Source: Planctomycetota bacterium
Lineage (GTDB): Bacteria > Planctomycetota > Phycisphaerae > Phycisphaerales > SM1A02
Assembly: GCA_014381385.1 (NCBI GenBank)
Contig: JACNLR010000122.1
Span: forward strand, 1-14,132
Direction: 5' to 3'
DNA: 14,132 bases
Shown: positions 1-7,767 of the stretch, one piece after another
Layout of the letters: each line of letters opens with the position of its first letter
How positions within the stretch are numbered: the stretch's first letter is position 1
Notes under the pieces: model-generated
Told to the model about the DNA's origin: nothing
The model's database searches: none
What the model saw: only the letters and a program-made list of their open reading frames with translations
Position numbers and translations under genes: made by a program

Positions 1-59
1 GGTAGATTGACGTATAAATGACTTCTGAAATTTTCAGTTGAGGGTCAGACCCGTCGCAA

Positions 60-284
60 CTACTTTTTCTTGTTCTTGAAGTAATCGCCCTTAAATTTGT
101 TTTGGAACTTCTCAACACGGCCAGCTGCGTCAACAAACGATGCTTTACCTGTATAAAACGGGTGTGATCCAGACCAAATATCAACATTCATTTCAGGAAC
201 AGTTGCTCCAACAGTCATGACGTGCTCGCCACGAAAGAAAACTTTGCAATCGTTGTGGTATTTAGGATGTGTATCGTTCTTCAT
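60..284 (-). CDS. rpmE: 50S ribosomal protein L31, cysteine-free (zinc-independent) form
   Basis: Small protein of the large ribosomal subunit that helps bridge the two subunits. The 74-residue product begins MKNDTHPKYH and carries the hallmark SHPFYTGK and DAAGRVEKF segments of L31. I start it at the ATG at 282-284 and not at a longer in-frame ATG at 341, because HPKYH is the usual L31 N-terminus, a GGAG lies 7 bases upstream, and the predicted promoter lies inside the longer version. The CxC/CxxC zinc ligands of zinc-type L31 are absent: only one Cys is present (KYHNDC) and the second pair reads SGSHPF. It is therefore the C-minus form, but without the insertion typical of E. coli YkgM-like type B proteins. 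The C-terminus is Lys-rich. It is transcribed divergently from tRNA-Asn. Confidence 0.95.
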   Translation of the reverse strand: MKNDTHPKYHNDCKVFFRGEHVMTVGATVPEMNVDIWSGSHPFYTGKASFVDAAGRVEKFQNKFKGDYFKNKKK

Positions 285-311
285 AGTTTGGCTCCAAACA
301 CTCCCAATTTG

Positions 312-326
312 TACGGGAGCCCCGTA
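312..326. promoter_or_regulatory. GC-rich dyad at the rpmE transcription start
   Basis: TACGGG (312-317) and CCCGTA (321-326) form a perfect 6-bp inverted repeat around AGC. It is centred on the predicted rpmE start point and touches the -10 box. It could be an operator or a chance dyad. It does not resemble the AT-rich Zur box known from Proteobacteria or Firmicutes, so a zinc link is only a guess. Confidence 0.3.
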
Positions 327-354
327 TTGTAGGAATACCAAGCAAACTCTTCAA
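326..354 (-). promoter_or_regulatory. Predicted sigma70-type promoter of rpmE
   Basis: On the minus strand, TTGAAG (349-354) and TACAAT (326-331) are separated by exactly 17 bases. Transcription would begin near 319, giving a leader of about 35 bases ahead of the rpmE ATG. Both boxes are close to consensus, and the position suits the gene. Confidence 0.65.
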
Positions 355-360
355 CCCCTA

Positions 361-388
361 TTGGCGAATGCTTGGTTTTTGCTATAAT
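361..388 (+). promoter_or_regulatory. Predicted promoter of tRNA-Asn
   Basis: TTGGCG (361-366) and a perfect TATAAT (383-388) are 16 bases apart. Transcription would start near 395, a few bases before the mature tRNA 5' end. The -35 box lies only 6 bases from the divergent rpmE -35 box. Confidence 0.7.
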
Positions 389-400
389 TCCGCTTTCCTA

Positions 401-473
<73 letters not shown>

Positions 474-477
474 TTAT

Positions 478-513
478 ACGACAGAAGCCTGTGTTTACGC
501 AGGCTTTTGTCGT
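478..513 (+). terminator. Rho-independent terminator after tRNA-Asn
   Basis: A 14-bp stem (478-491 with 500-513, one G-T pair) around an 8-base loop. The core AAGCCTG/CAGGCTT runs into TTTT. It starts 4 bases after the tRNA. On the other strand it also sits just past the end of the metal-efflux operon, where it could act as a stem without a good U-tract. Confidence 0.8.
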
Positions 514-567
514 CTATAACTCACAAGCATTGCCTTGGGCGCAAGCTATGATGGTGAAAACAGATGA

Positions 568-1032
568 TTATGAAACTAACTGTATAGAGCCAGACCCAGA
601 AGTGCCATCAACATTTTGGACTTCAATCCAGAGTGCACTGTTTTCAGGCAACTTTGCCGGCGCTTTTGCATGTGCATGCGAGCTTGTACCATGTGAATGC
701 ACTTTTATTTTCAGAGACCCAACACCAGATTCATCACCAATCCAAACGCGTATCGCAGCCGCGGGGGTACCGGTGGATTGAACAATCGAAACGTCAAGAA
801 CTGCATTTGGAGTAAGTGAACCTTTCACCAATACTCTAAACGTATTCCCAGCGATGGCGAGTGTTTTTGTTACTTCTGATGGACTCGTTGCAACGGCTTC
901 GTGCGCATTGTCAATAGCACCGGCAGGTGTAACTGCTTTCACATCTTGAGTTGGTGGCTCTGGTGATTCAGTTCCACAACCTATTGGTAAAAGTATCGAA
1001 ATGGTAGTTAAAATGATTGTTGTATTACGCAT
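568..1032 (-). CDS. Small His-cluster lipoprotein at the end of the RND operon
   Basis: A 154-residue predicted lipoprotein of unknown function. The N-terminus MRNTTIILTT...LLPIGC is a short signal peptide with lipobox Cys19. A Pro/Ala-rich linker follows, then a compact beta-type domain. It contains a histidine cluster near residues 112-121 (HSHGTSSHAHA) and the phrases RVWIGDESGVGS and ALWIEVQNVDG. The His cluster suggests divalent metal binding in the periplasm. The start overlaps the end of the RND pump gene by 8 bases, so translation is probably coupled. AGGAG lies 9 bases before the ATG. The domain resembles small proteins I recall next to CzcA-type pumps in planctomycetes, but I cannot name a family. 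Delivery of metal to the pump, or sensing of it, is inference. Confidence 0.8.
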   Translation of the reverse strand: MRNTTIILTTISILLPIGCGTESPEPPTQDVKAVTPAGAIDNAHEAVATSPSEVTKTLAIAGNTFRVLVKGSLTPNAVLDVSIVQSTGTPAAAIRVWIGDESGVGSLKIKVHSHGTSSHAHAKAPAKLPENSALWIEVQNVDGTSGSGSIQLVS

Positions 1033-4000
1033 GTGATGTTACTCCTGTATGTGTTGCTGAATTCTCGAATACCAACGAAAAACCAGCAGGGATGACGATG
1101 AGATTTAGTATTGTAGATGTAAGTAAACCCCCTAGGGTCACAATTGCCAGTGGGGATAACAACTCACTACCGGGTTTACCTGCAGCAAGGGCAAGAGGGG
1201 CAAGCCCAAGTGCAGCAGCAAGCGCAGTCATCAGAATTGGCACAAGTCGCTCAGTCGACCCTTGGAAGATGGCATCTCCGATTGGCACACCCTCATTATC
1301 CATCAGATGGTTGTAGTGATTGACGAGCAAGATGCCGTTTCGGATGGAAATACCAAAGAGCGTTATAAATCCAACCATGCTTGCGATAGAGATGACTGGA
1401 GCAATGTACGTTCCTCCAAGTCCAAAGAGAGCGATGGTATTTGACACCAACCCGCTTCCCTGGGTAATGTAGATTGCTGCAATACCGCCAATGAGCGCAA
1501 GTGGCATATTCACCATGACAAGTAGCGCTGCGCGCATCGAGCCAGTTGAAATTTGTAACAACATAAGAATGAGGATTGCAATAGCAAACCCAGAAGCAAA
1601 TATAGTTTTCGTTGCAGATTGCTGCGCCTCAAACTGTCCTCCGTAGTGCACGGTATATCCAGCTTTCGCAACGATGGGGTCAACGACTATTTGTACTTGA
1701 GCAATGAGATCGCCAAGATTAGAGCCCTCTGCGACATCGAGCGAAACTACTGCTTTCCGTTGCGCGTTTTCGCGAGTAATTAAGTTACTAGATCGTTCAG
1801 GACCAATGTCAGCAACATCGCGCAGGCGAACGGTGGCACCGCTTTGTCCCCGCAGAAGCAGGTCACGAACTTGCTCGATGGTTTCTCGTTGGGAGGGGTC
1901 TAACCTTACAACCACATCAAATTGGCTTGTGCCTTGATTGACGGTTTCGACGACTTCTCCGTACATCGCTTCTCGCACTTGCTGCGCAGCAGATGCAGGC
2001 GTTAATCCAAACGAAGCAAGTTCAGCATGACGGTAGCGAATTGGCAAAGAGGTAATCATGACTTCACGGTTCGCATTTACGTCTCTTGCCCCTGAGATTG
2101 TCTTAAGCACTTGCTCAATATCTTTGGCAACTTTACGCAACCTGTTTAAGTCTTCCCCATAAATACTAATAGCGATTGCAGCTGGAGTTCCAGAGAGCAA
2201 GTGGCTTAATCGATGTTCAATGGGTTGCCCTATCATCGTTGTAATTCCCGGAATGGTAGCGAGTACTTTGTCTATTTCTATCCGAATTTCTTTTTGGCTG
2301 AATCCATCGTCGATGGAGACCTCAATTTCAGAACTACTAACGGGTTCCGCATGCTCATCTCGTTCGGCGCGTCCTGTTCGGCGTGAAACTGAATGTACCC
2401 CCTCGATAGATGCAAGTTGTGTTTCAACATTTGTTGCGAGACGATTACTTTCCACAAGCGAAGTTCCTGGAGGTGCGAACAAAAAGACGGTAAAAGTACC
2501 CTCGTTAAAAGACGGAAGGAATGAAGTACCAAACGTACTCGCAAGTAGCAACGCGCCAACTGTTGCAGCGGTGGCACCTGCTATGACAACACCGCGAAAG
2601 TTGAGCGTCACGGTAAGTGTTTTTGCGTAGAGCCGCTTTAGTTTTCGAACGAGCCACGATTCTTTGTCGTGCCCTTTACCAATAGACGTACCGAGCAAAA
2701 TCTTGCAAAGTGCTGGTGTAAGGGTAAGCGCAACTATAAGCGACGCGATAATGGAAATCATGTACGTAAGCGCAAGGGGTTGGAAGAACTTCCCTTCAAG
2801 CCCTTGCAAAAAGAGAAGTGGCACGAAAACTAAAACAATGATGACTGTTGCAAAAACCATTGCAGGCCTGATTTCGTTACTGGCATCAAAAATCACTTCG
2901 ACAAATTGTCGTTGTTGATCACTTGGCAATGTGTTATTTTGTTTGAGACGACGAAAAACGTTTTCGACATCAATAATTGCATCGTCTACCAGAACGCCAA
3001 TGGCAACGGTTAAACCTCCGAGCGACATAACATTAAGTCCAAGGTTCAATGCGTCCATCATGAGTAATCCGATTGCCAGTGAAACGGGAAGCGCGGTAAG
3101 TGTAATTATTGTCGTGCGTACGTTCATAAGAAACAACATGAGAATAATTGCAACTATGACAACGGCTTCTACTAGCACAGTCGTTACGTTGGATACTGCA
3201 CGGTTGATGAAATGCGATTGTCTGAAAACATCGCGGTTTAACACCATGCCCTGTGGTAATGTTTTTTCAATTTGGTCAAAAAGAGCATCTACTTGCTCGG
3301 TTAATGCGAGCGTGTTTGTGCCGGGTGATTTTTGAATAGAAATGACAACGGCGGGGGAGCCATTGTCAGATCCTTCACCACGTTTGAGCGATGGCCCAAG
3401 CCGAACATCAGCGACTTGACCGATCGTTACAGGAACACCGTCGTGAAACGCAATTATTGTGTTTGCGATGTCACTCGCTTGAGTCACTCTACTTTGTTGG
3501 CGGATTGGAATTTCAAAGCTGCCAACATTTGGCAAGTAACCAGCACTCGCGGTCGAGTGTGCGTTGCCTGCCGCTTCAACAACATCTGAAATAGTTAACC
3601 CGTAAATACGTAACCTTTCTTGATCTACGTTTACTTGGTATTCAGGAAGCTCGCCGCCGATGGCAACAACTTGGGCAACACCCCCGATGGCGAGTATTTT
3701 GTTTCGCAAGTCAAATTCTGCGTAGGAACGAAGTTCTAAGGGAGTTGCTATTCCACTAGGTGACGAAAGTGAAATCAGCATAATTTCACCAGCAATTGAA
3801 GTGATTGGTGTAATGAATGGCTCAACACTCGGAGGTAAGTTCTCCCGAACAGTTGATAATCTTTCCGCTACAAGTTGTCTAGCATCGTATAAGTCTGCGC
3901 CCCAATCAAGATCAACCCAGACTATCGAGAGTCCAATTGCACTTGCGCTACGTACTCGACGTACACCTGTCATGCCGTTTACCGCAGACTCGATTGGGAA

Positions 4001-4198
4001 TGTTACGTACTGCTCAACTTCGTCGGCGGCAAGCCCGCCGGCTTCTGCCATTACAACTACAGTTGGTGCGTTGAGTTCTGGGAAAACGTCGATGCTCATA
4101 CGCGGAATCTGATACGCAGCGTATCCAGTGACAAGCAACGACACCAACACAATGAGTGAAGAGTAGTGAAGTGAAAAGCGAATCAATGCTTTCAACAT
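1025..4198 (-). CDS. CzcA/CusA-family heavy-metal efflux RND transporter
   Basis: Inner-membrane pump of 1057 residues that exports metal cations using the proton gradient, working with the fusion protein and outer-membrane channel encoded just upstream. The length is normal for the family. The N-terminal helix (MLKALIRFSLHYSSLIVLVS) leads into the RND entry segment IPRMSIDVFPELNAPTVVV and the GVRRVRSASAIGLS segment. Clusters of membrane helices lie near residues 335-500 and 860-1040. The fourth-helix motif reads AIGVLVDDAIIDVEN (399-413). D405 and E412 correspond to the CzcA residues D408 and E415. The residue matching CzcA D402 is Ala399, and extra acids D406 and D410 are present. The substrate (Cu, Ag, Co, Zn or Cd) cannot be read from the sequence. 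The gene begins 3 bases after the preceding stop codon. Confidence 0.93.
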   Translation of the reverse strand: MLKALIRFSLHYSSLIVLVSLLVTGYAAYQIPRMSIDVFPELNAPTVVVMAEAGGLAADEVEQYVTFPIESAVNGMTGVRRVRSASAIGLSIVWVDLDWGADLYDARQLVAERLSTVRENLPPSVEPFITPITSIAGEIMLISLSSPSGIATPLELRSYAEFDLRNKILAIGGVAQVVAIGGELPEYQVNVDQERLRIYGLTISDVVEAAGNAHSTASAGYLPNVGSFEIPIRQQSRVTQASDIANTIIAFHDGVPVTIGQVADVRLGPSLKRGEGSDNGSPAVVISIQKSPGTNTLALTEQVDALFDQIEKTLPQGMVLNRDVFRQSHFINRAVSNVTTVLVEAVVIVAIILMLFLMNVRTTIITLTALPVSLAIGLLMMDALNLGLNVMSLGGLTVAIGVLVDDAIIDVENVFRRLKQNNTLPSDQQRQFVEVIFDASNEIRPAMVFATVIIVLVFVPLLFLQGLEGKFFQPLALTYMISIIASLIVALTLTPALCKILLGTSIGKGHDKESWLVRKLKRLYAKTLTVTLNFRGVVIAGATAATVGALLLASTFGTSFLPSFNEGTFTVFLFAPPGTSLVESNRLATNVETQLASIEGVHSVSRRTGRAERDEHAEPVSSSEIEVSIDDGFSQKEIRIEIDKVLATIPGITTMIGQPIEHRLSHLLSGTPAAIAISIYGEDLNRLRKVAKDIEQVLKTISGARDVNANREVMITSLPIRYRHAELASFGLTPASAAQQVREAMYGEVVETVNQGTSQFDVVVRLDPSQRETIEQVRDLLLRGQSGATVRLRDVADIGPERSSNLITRENAQRKAVVSLDVAEGSNLGDLIAQVQIVVDPIVAKAGYTVHYGGQFEAQQSATKTIFASGFAIAILILMLLQISTGSMRAALLVMVNMPLALIGGIAAIYITQGSGLVSNTIALFGLGGTYIAPVISIASMVGFITLFGISIRNGILLVNHYNHLMDNEGVPIGDAIFQGSTERLVPILMTALAAALGLAPLALAAGKPGSELLSPLAIVTLGGLLTSTILNLIVIPAGFSLVFENSATHTGVTSHA

Positions 4199-4201
4199 GG
4201 C

Positions 4202-5608
4202 TTAATGCTCCCCTTCGTGGAACGTTCCATCTGAGTGGAAGTGCCCACCCTTTTGAATGGAACCACTTGTCGCGAGCATAAGCTGGAAACCACCATCAAG
4301 CACTACTTCGTCTCCATCGGTGATCCCAGAAAGAATCGCAACCCAGCGACCATCATTCATACCAAGATCTGCTTCCATTCGAATCGCTTCGTTTGGATTG
4401 TCTGGAGCACGCCTAAAAATTATTGGTGTTAAACCATCTTGCTGCACGGCTGCTAGTGGAAGAGAAAGTTCAGGTATGTTCGTTGACTCAGTAATGATTT
4501 CAAGTTGCGCTGTCACGCCAGGTTTTGCCCACGAAGATAATTCATTTGGGATAACGTACAAATCGATTGTTCGATCGTTTGGATTGCCTATAAGTCCAAG
4601 TTGGAGTGTGCCGTGCATGGTGTTTTGGAGCCCAACGGCATTCCCTGAGGATGTTGGAGTTGGCGGAACGATGTTTACCTCTAACCCATTTCGTAAAACA
4701 CCAAGATCGCTCTGCAAACCGGATGCATGAAATCGTAGTTTGTTAGGTTGCACGACTGTAAGCACATTCGTTTGTCCATCAACCCAAGCGCCATTTGTTA
4801 CATCCAACGACTCTATAACACCCGAATTGGTTGCTGTAACTTCTATTGTAGAAATATCGCGCCACCAATTTGGTGTATCAATTGGGATTGGTATATTCAA
4901 TAGGGAAGATGCTGATTCCAGTGCTAATTCAAGACTCGATTTTGCTGCACGTAGTTCAACTAACGTCTCAGCATAGGAAGCATCAAGCCGTGCGTCTTTC
5001 TCGCGAAGGTCAGCGTATTCTGCTTTGGCATTAGCATATGCAGCTCGAGCTGCAGTTAACTCTCGTAAACTTCCACCGCCAGCTTCTCGAATTGCATTGA
5101 GTTTTTTAATGCGCTCTTCCCACAAGTCAACGTTTACCTTCACACTGTATTCGTGCTGTTCATGTGCAAGATACAGTGGATTAAACATAGATAACTTTGC
5201 TTCAAGTTGTTGCACAGATGATTCGTGGCCTGCAATTGATTGTTGTATTTCTCGCCATGGAGGAGAATCAATGCTGTATAAAAGTGCCCCTTTGGCAACA
5301 TTTTCAAACTGTTTCACATAGATTTCTACTTTTCCAGAGAGCATCGTTCTGTATTGGCGCTTTGCAGAAGGTACATACTCAAAACGTCCGGGCGCCCTTA
5401 GCGTGTCTTGTATTTTCCGTCGCTCAACTGCTGCGAAAGTAATTCCCAAGTTTGCTCGAACCGCGGGTGGAATTGCAATTCTATTTTTTGGTACATTTGT
5501 GTGTGATGTAGCAGCAGGAACTGCAGGTGTCTCTTGCGTGTCATTTCCACACCCTTGCAGAATATATATTGAGAGTATTGGTACGAGGATTGTTAATTTT
5601 GTTTTCAT
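4202..5608 (-). CDS. CusB/CzcB-like periplasmic membrane fusion protein (lipoprotein)
   Basis: A 468-residue adaptor that links the RND pump to the outer-membrane channel. The signal peptide ends at a lipobox-like ILQGC (Cys20), so lipid anchoring is likely. The conserved order of the family is visible. A beta-barrel/lipoyl entry (GRFEYVPSAKRQYRTMLSGKVE... then VAKGALLYSIDSP) comes first. A long helical hairpin at about residues 120-240, rich in Glu, Ala and Leu, follows. A second lipoyl half (NSGVIESLDVTNGAWVDGQ) and a barrel domain complete it. The extreme C-terminus is His/Gly-rich (GGHFHSDGTFHEGEH), a plausible metal-binding tail. Its ATG overlaps the stop of the outer-membrane factor gene as ATGA, a sign of coupled translation. 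Confidence 0.92.
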   Translation of the reverse strand: MKTKLTILVPILSIYILQGCGNDTQETPAVPAATSHTNVPKNRIAIPPAVRANLGITFAAVERRKIQDTLRAPGRFEYVPSAKRQYRTMLSGKVEIYVKQFENVAKGALLYSIDSPPWREIQQSIAGHESSVQQLEAKLSMFNPLYLAHEQHEYSVKVNVDLWEERIKKLNAIREAGGGSLRELTAARAAYANAKAEYADLREKDARLDASYAETLVELRAAKSSLELALESASSLLNIPIPIDTPNWWRDISTIEVTATNSGVIESLDVTNGAWVDGQTNVLTVVQPNKLRFHASGLQSDLGVLRNGLEVNIVPPTPTSSGNAVGLQNTMHGTLQLGLIGNPNDRTIDLYVIPNELSSWAKPGVTAQLEIITESTNIPELSLPLAAVQQDGLTPIIFRRAPDNPNEAIRMEADLGMNDGRWVAILSGITDGDEVVLDGGFQLMLATSGSIQKGGHFHSDGTFHEGEH

Positions 5609-7017
5609 TGCACACCTCCGAGTGTGGCATCTGTGTTTAATTCTCTGAGTATTGGGGATGTATTTAACTGATACGTGGGGCCAAGAATACTTTGCACTTG
5701 AATCGCAGCGTCGAGCTGCGCAACTTGCAAATCTAAAAGTTTCTGCTTTGCGGAAAATTGCCGCTTCACAGCTTCAAGTACAATGAATGTGTCAATCTCA
5801 CCAAGAGCAACAATCGCGTTGATATCTTTCGTTTGTTCTTCAAGCATTGGAACGATTTCGTCTTTAAAATAGGAGTGTTGACCATGTTTTACGAGCAAGA
5901 TTTGGTTTGCGAGTTCTAATTCGTTAAAAAGTCGCGCAAAGGTAGTCTCAGCGAGTGCTCTTGCAACTTCTCGCTGAGTTTTGGCATTGGCAATGCCTGC
6001 TTGATTTCTATTCCAAATGGAAAGGGGGATAGTGATTCCAAACAAGACACGATGATCATTAAATTCACTGCCGTAACCAGAACCAATGACAATATCAGGA
6101 TACTGTTTTTTTATTTCAAGACGGAGCGTCTCCTCTGCAGTTTGATACTTGGCAAACTGAATAGCAAGTTCAGTGTTTGCATCTATGATGCGAGCAGTTT
6201 CATCTTCTACAAGCGTAACTTCGACTGTTGGAAATGAAGGAAGAAGTGTCCCAGAACTTGAAGGCGGTAGGCCCATCAAAGAGAGCAACGCAATTTCCGT
6301 TTCCAAGAGTTGCAGCGCTTCTTGTGCTGCTTGCATTTTGATACTTGCAAGTTCAACGAGTAAAAGACGGTGTTCAACGCGGTTAATTTCACCTTCTTCG
6401 ACGAGGGAATTTGCAATAGAAACAATACTTTCGAGTTGCTCGATCGCTTCTTGAATGAGTTCAACTTTCAAAGTTGTTGCCGTCCAATGCGCCCAGCGCG
6501 AACGAAGTTCTATGCGGAGGGTCCACTCAGCGTGGACGATTTTTCGTAACTGCGTTTCATAAGCAGTACCTGCACGCGACTTTTCTACTGCAAGCCGACC
6601 AGAAATGGGAATCGTTACATTACCCATTACACCAAACTCAAACGGCGCTGAGGGCGATGTAATTTCAGCACCATTAAAACCAAACACCGGATCTTCCCAG
6701 AGACCAGCGGTTTCAAAGTTTGCAAGTGCAACTCCCGCTTCAAGACGTGAAACACGTAAATCTGGATTGTACAACAAAGCGATGACTTCGCCTTCCGCTG
6801 CAGAGATGCCGTCCTCTACATTAAACACAATTGGACAGCCACTTGCTTCAGAAAGTCGATCAGCAAATGCTGAAACAGGTTCAACATCGACAAGGCGCGA
6901 TTCTAGAGAGTCGCTGTATGCACCGATGTCAAGCGGTGCTGGTGTATACGATTGGCAGCCAACAAGAAGGAAGGCTATTGCGGGGAAGCGAATGCTTCTC
7001 CAAACTTTGTAATTCAC
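5605..7017 (-). CDS. CusC/CzcC-like outer-membrane efflux lipoprotein (TolC family)
   Basis: A 470-residue outer-membrane channel of the three-part pump. The start codon is GTG (7015-7017), preceded by GGAG 8 bases upstream. The signal peptide ends at LLVGC (Cys21), as in lipid-anchored OMFs. The body shows the repeated OEP pattern: EGEVIALLYNPDLRVSRLEAG near residues 75-95, then two long alpha-helical hairpin segments (around 155-245 and 275-450) with a central PPSSSG turn. The strand-like FGVMGNVTIPISGR and RVLFGITIPLSIWNR are typical of the two homologous halves. It overlaps the downstream fusion-protein gene by 4 bases and lies 82 bases after the small Cys/His protein gene. Confidence 0.92.
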   Translation of the reverse strand: MNYKVWRSIRFPAIAFLLVGCQSYTPAPLDIGAYSDSLESRLVDVEPVSAFADRLSEASGCPIVFNVEDGISAAEGEVIALLYNPDLRVSRLEAGVALANFETAGLWEDPVFGFNGAEITSPSAPFEFGVMGNVTIPISGRLAVEKSRAGTAYETQLRKIVHAEWTLRIELRSRWAHWTATTLKVELIQEAIEQLESIVSIANSLVEEGEINRVEHRLLLVELASIKMQAAQEALQLLETEIALLSLMGLPPSSSGTLLPSFPTVEVTLVEDETARIIDANTELAIQFAKYQTAEETLRLEIKKQYPDIVIGSGYGSEFNDHRVLFGITIPLSIWNRNQAGIANAKTQREVARALAETTFARLFNELELANQILLVKHGQHSYFKDEIVPMLEEQTKDINAIVALGEIDTFIVLEAVKRQFSAKQKLLDLQVAQLDAAIQVQSILGPTYQLNTSPILRELNTDATLGGVQ

Positions 7018-7053
7018 TTTTTAAACTCCATATCAAAATTCACAAAACGCAGA

Positions 7054-7073
7054 CGCGTAGCAATTGCTGCGCG
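7054..7073. repeat. Intercistronic 20-bp near-palindrome
   Basis: CGCGTAGCAA followed directly by TTGCTGCGCG, two 10-base arms with one mismatched position and no spacer. It lies in the only sizeable gap inside the metal-efflux operon. It may fold in the mRNA and tune the ratio of the first gene to the pump genes, or it may be a binding dyad. No U-tract follows on the minus strand, so it is not a terminator. Confidence 0.3.
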
Positions 7074-7099
7074 AGCGATACAAGAAACTGAGATATGGT

Positions 7100-7522
7100 T
7101 TATAAGAGGAGTCGCGTTTTGCGCATGACAACTAATTGTTGTCGTGAGACAGGGGGGTAGTCAACGACTGCGAGCCATGTAGTGTTGCACGGCGTATCGA
7201 TATTCACATTTTGTGTATTTAAAAATTGAAAGACGATTGTCAAAGAAGCCGTATCATCGTCGTCCCTTGGTACGCTTAATAGTGTAATGAGCGCAAGTTC
7301 GAGGTCTGTGCAATCGCAGTTATCGATATCTTCGACCTCTGCAATTGGAGCAGGCCAACTACTGTGGTGGCTACATTCCATAGAGCAGTGTTCTACTACC
7401 TCTGCAATTTCGTGCTCATGTCCGCCGCCTAAACAGATAGAGACAGTGTTTTGCAAACCACCAAAGACGGCTTGTACCGTAATGGCGCTTAAGAGCAAGA
7501 TTGTGGTTAACTTTGGAAACAT
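7100..7522 (-). CDS. Small exported Cys/His-rich protein, first gene of the metal-efflux operon
   Basis: A 140-residue protein of unknown function. Residues 1-20 form a hydrophobic signal peptide (MFPKLTTILLLSAITVQAVFG) without a lipobox. The mature part packs potential metal ligands: C30, H35 and H37 in CLGGGHEHE, H45/C46, C50, H52/H53, and C69/C71 in DCDCTDLELAL, followed by an acidic run DDDD. The C-terminal third is less distinctive and ends in RKTRLLL. The combination of CLGGGHxHE with a later CxC is one I associate with small proteins at CzcCBA-type loci, but I cannot give a named family. It heads the operon, which fits a periplasmic metal buffer or sensor; that role is inferred. The Shine-Dalgarno is weak (GAAGAAG) and sits where the promoter leaves almost no leader. 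Confidence 0.78.
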   Translation of the reverse strand: MFPKLTTILLLSAITVQAVFGGLQNTVSICLGGGHEHEIAEVVEHCSMECSHHSSWPAPIAEVEDIDNCDCTDLELALITLLSVPRDDDDTASLTIVFQFLNTQNVNIDTPCNTTWLAVVDYPPVSRQQLVVMRKTRLLL

Positions 7523-7531
7523 TTCTTCTTC

Positions 7532-7560
7532 AATATAGGTACTAGTTGGACGGGTGTCCA
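7532..7560 (-). promoter_or_regulatory. Predicted promoter of the metal-efflux operon
   Basis: On the minus strand, TGGACA (7555-7560) and TATATT (7532-7537) are 17 bases apart. The start point would fall near 7524-7526, only 1-4 bases before the ATG at 7520-7522, so the message would be almost leaderless. Confidence 0.6.
7547..7560. promoter_or_regulatory. Inverted repeat over the -35 box of the efflux operon (possible operator)
   Basis: TGGAC (7547-7551) and GTCCA (7556-7560) are perfect inverted arms around GGGT. One arm coincides with the -35 hexamer and the other lies in the spacer. This is the position expected of a repressor or MerR-type activator site, although the 17-base spacer is normal and not the stretched 19-20 bases of MerR promoters. 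The regulator is not in the window. Confidence 0.35.
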
Positions 7561-7755
7561 GTAAATCGTCAGAATTGCATTGATTACTTTCATTGCGACA
7601 CTATCAAACGCAGCAACAGCTCAAAAAATTGCGTCCAATAAAAATTAAAGACACTCTCACCCCACCTTCATCCAAAGGGTACTATGAGCCACTGTATGGG
7701 GGACGGGATAAAAAATATTTAAGGTTGCTTGGAATAGTTCTGGGTTTACAGATGG

Positions 7756-7761
7756 TAGAAT
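7756..7761 (+). promoter_or_regulatory. Possible extended -10 element for the membrane-protein gene
   Basis: TAGAAT preceded by TGG (an extended -10 pattern), with no convincing -35. Transcription would begin at about 7768, the A of the ATG, so the message would be leaderless. That agrees with the lack of any Shine-Dalgarno sequence before this gene. Confidence 0.35.
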
Positions 7762-7767
7762 ATCGCC

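Noticed and set aside
1..59. Short dyads CTGAAA/TTTCAG and GGGT/ACCC downstream of rpmE
   Set aside because: Loops are too short or stems too weak, and no U-tract follows on the minus strand, so a terminator call is not supported.
491..781. Plus-strand open frame opposite the small lipoprotein
   Set aside because: Begins inside the tRNA terminator and is antisense to a gene with a clear signal peptide and operon position.
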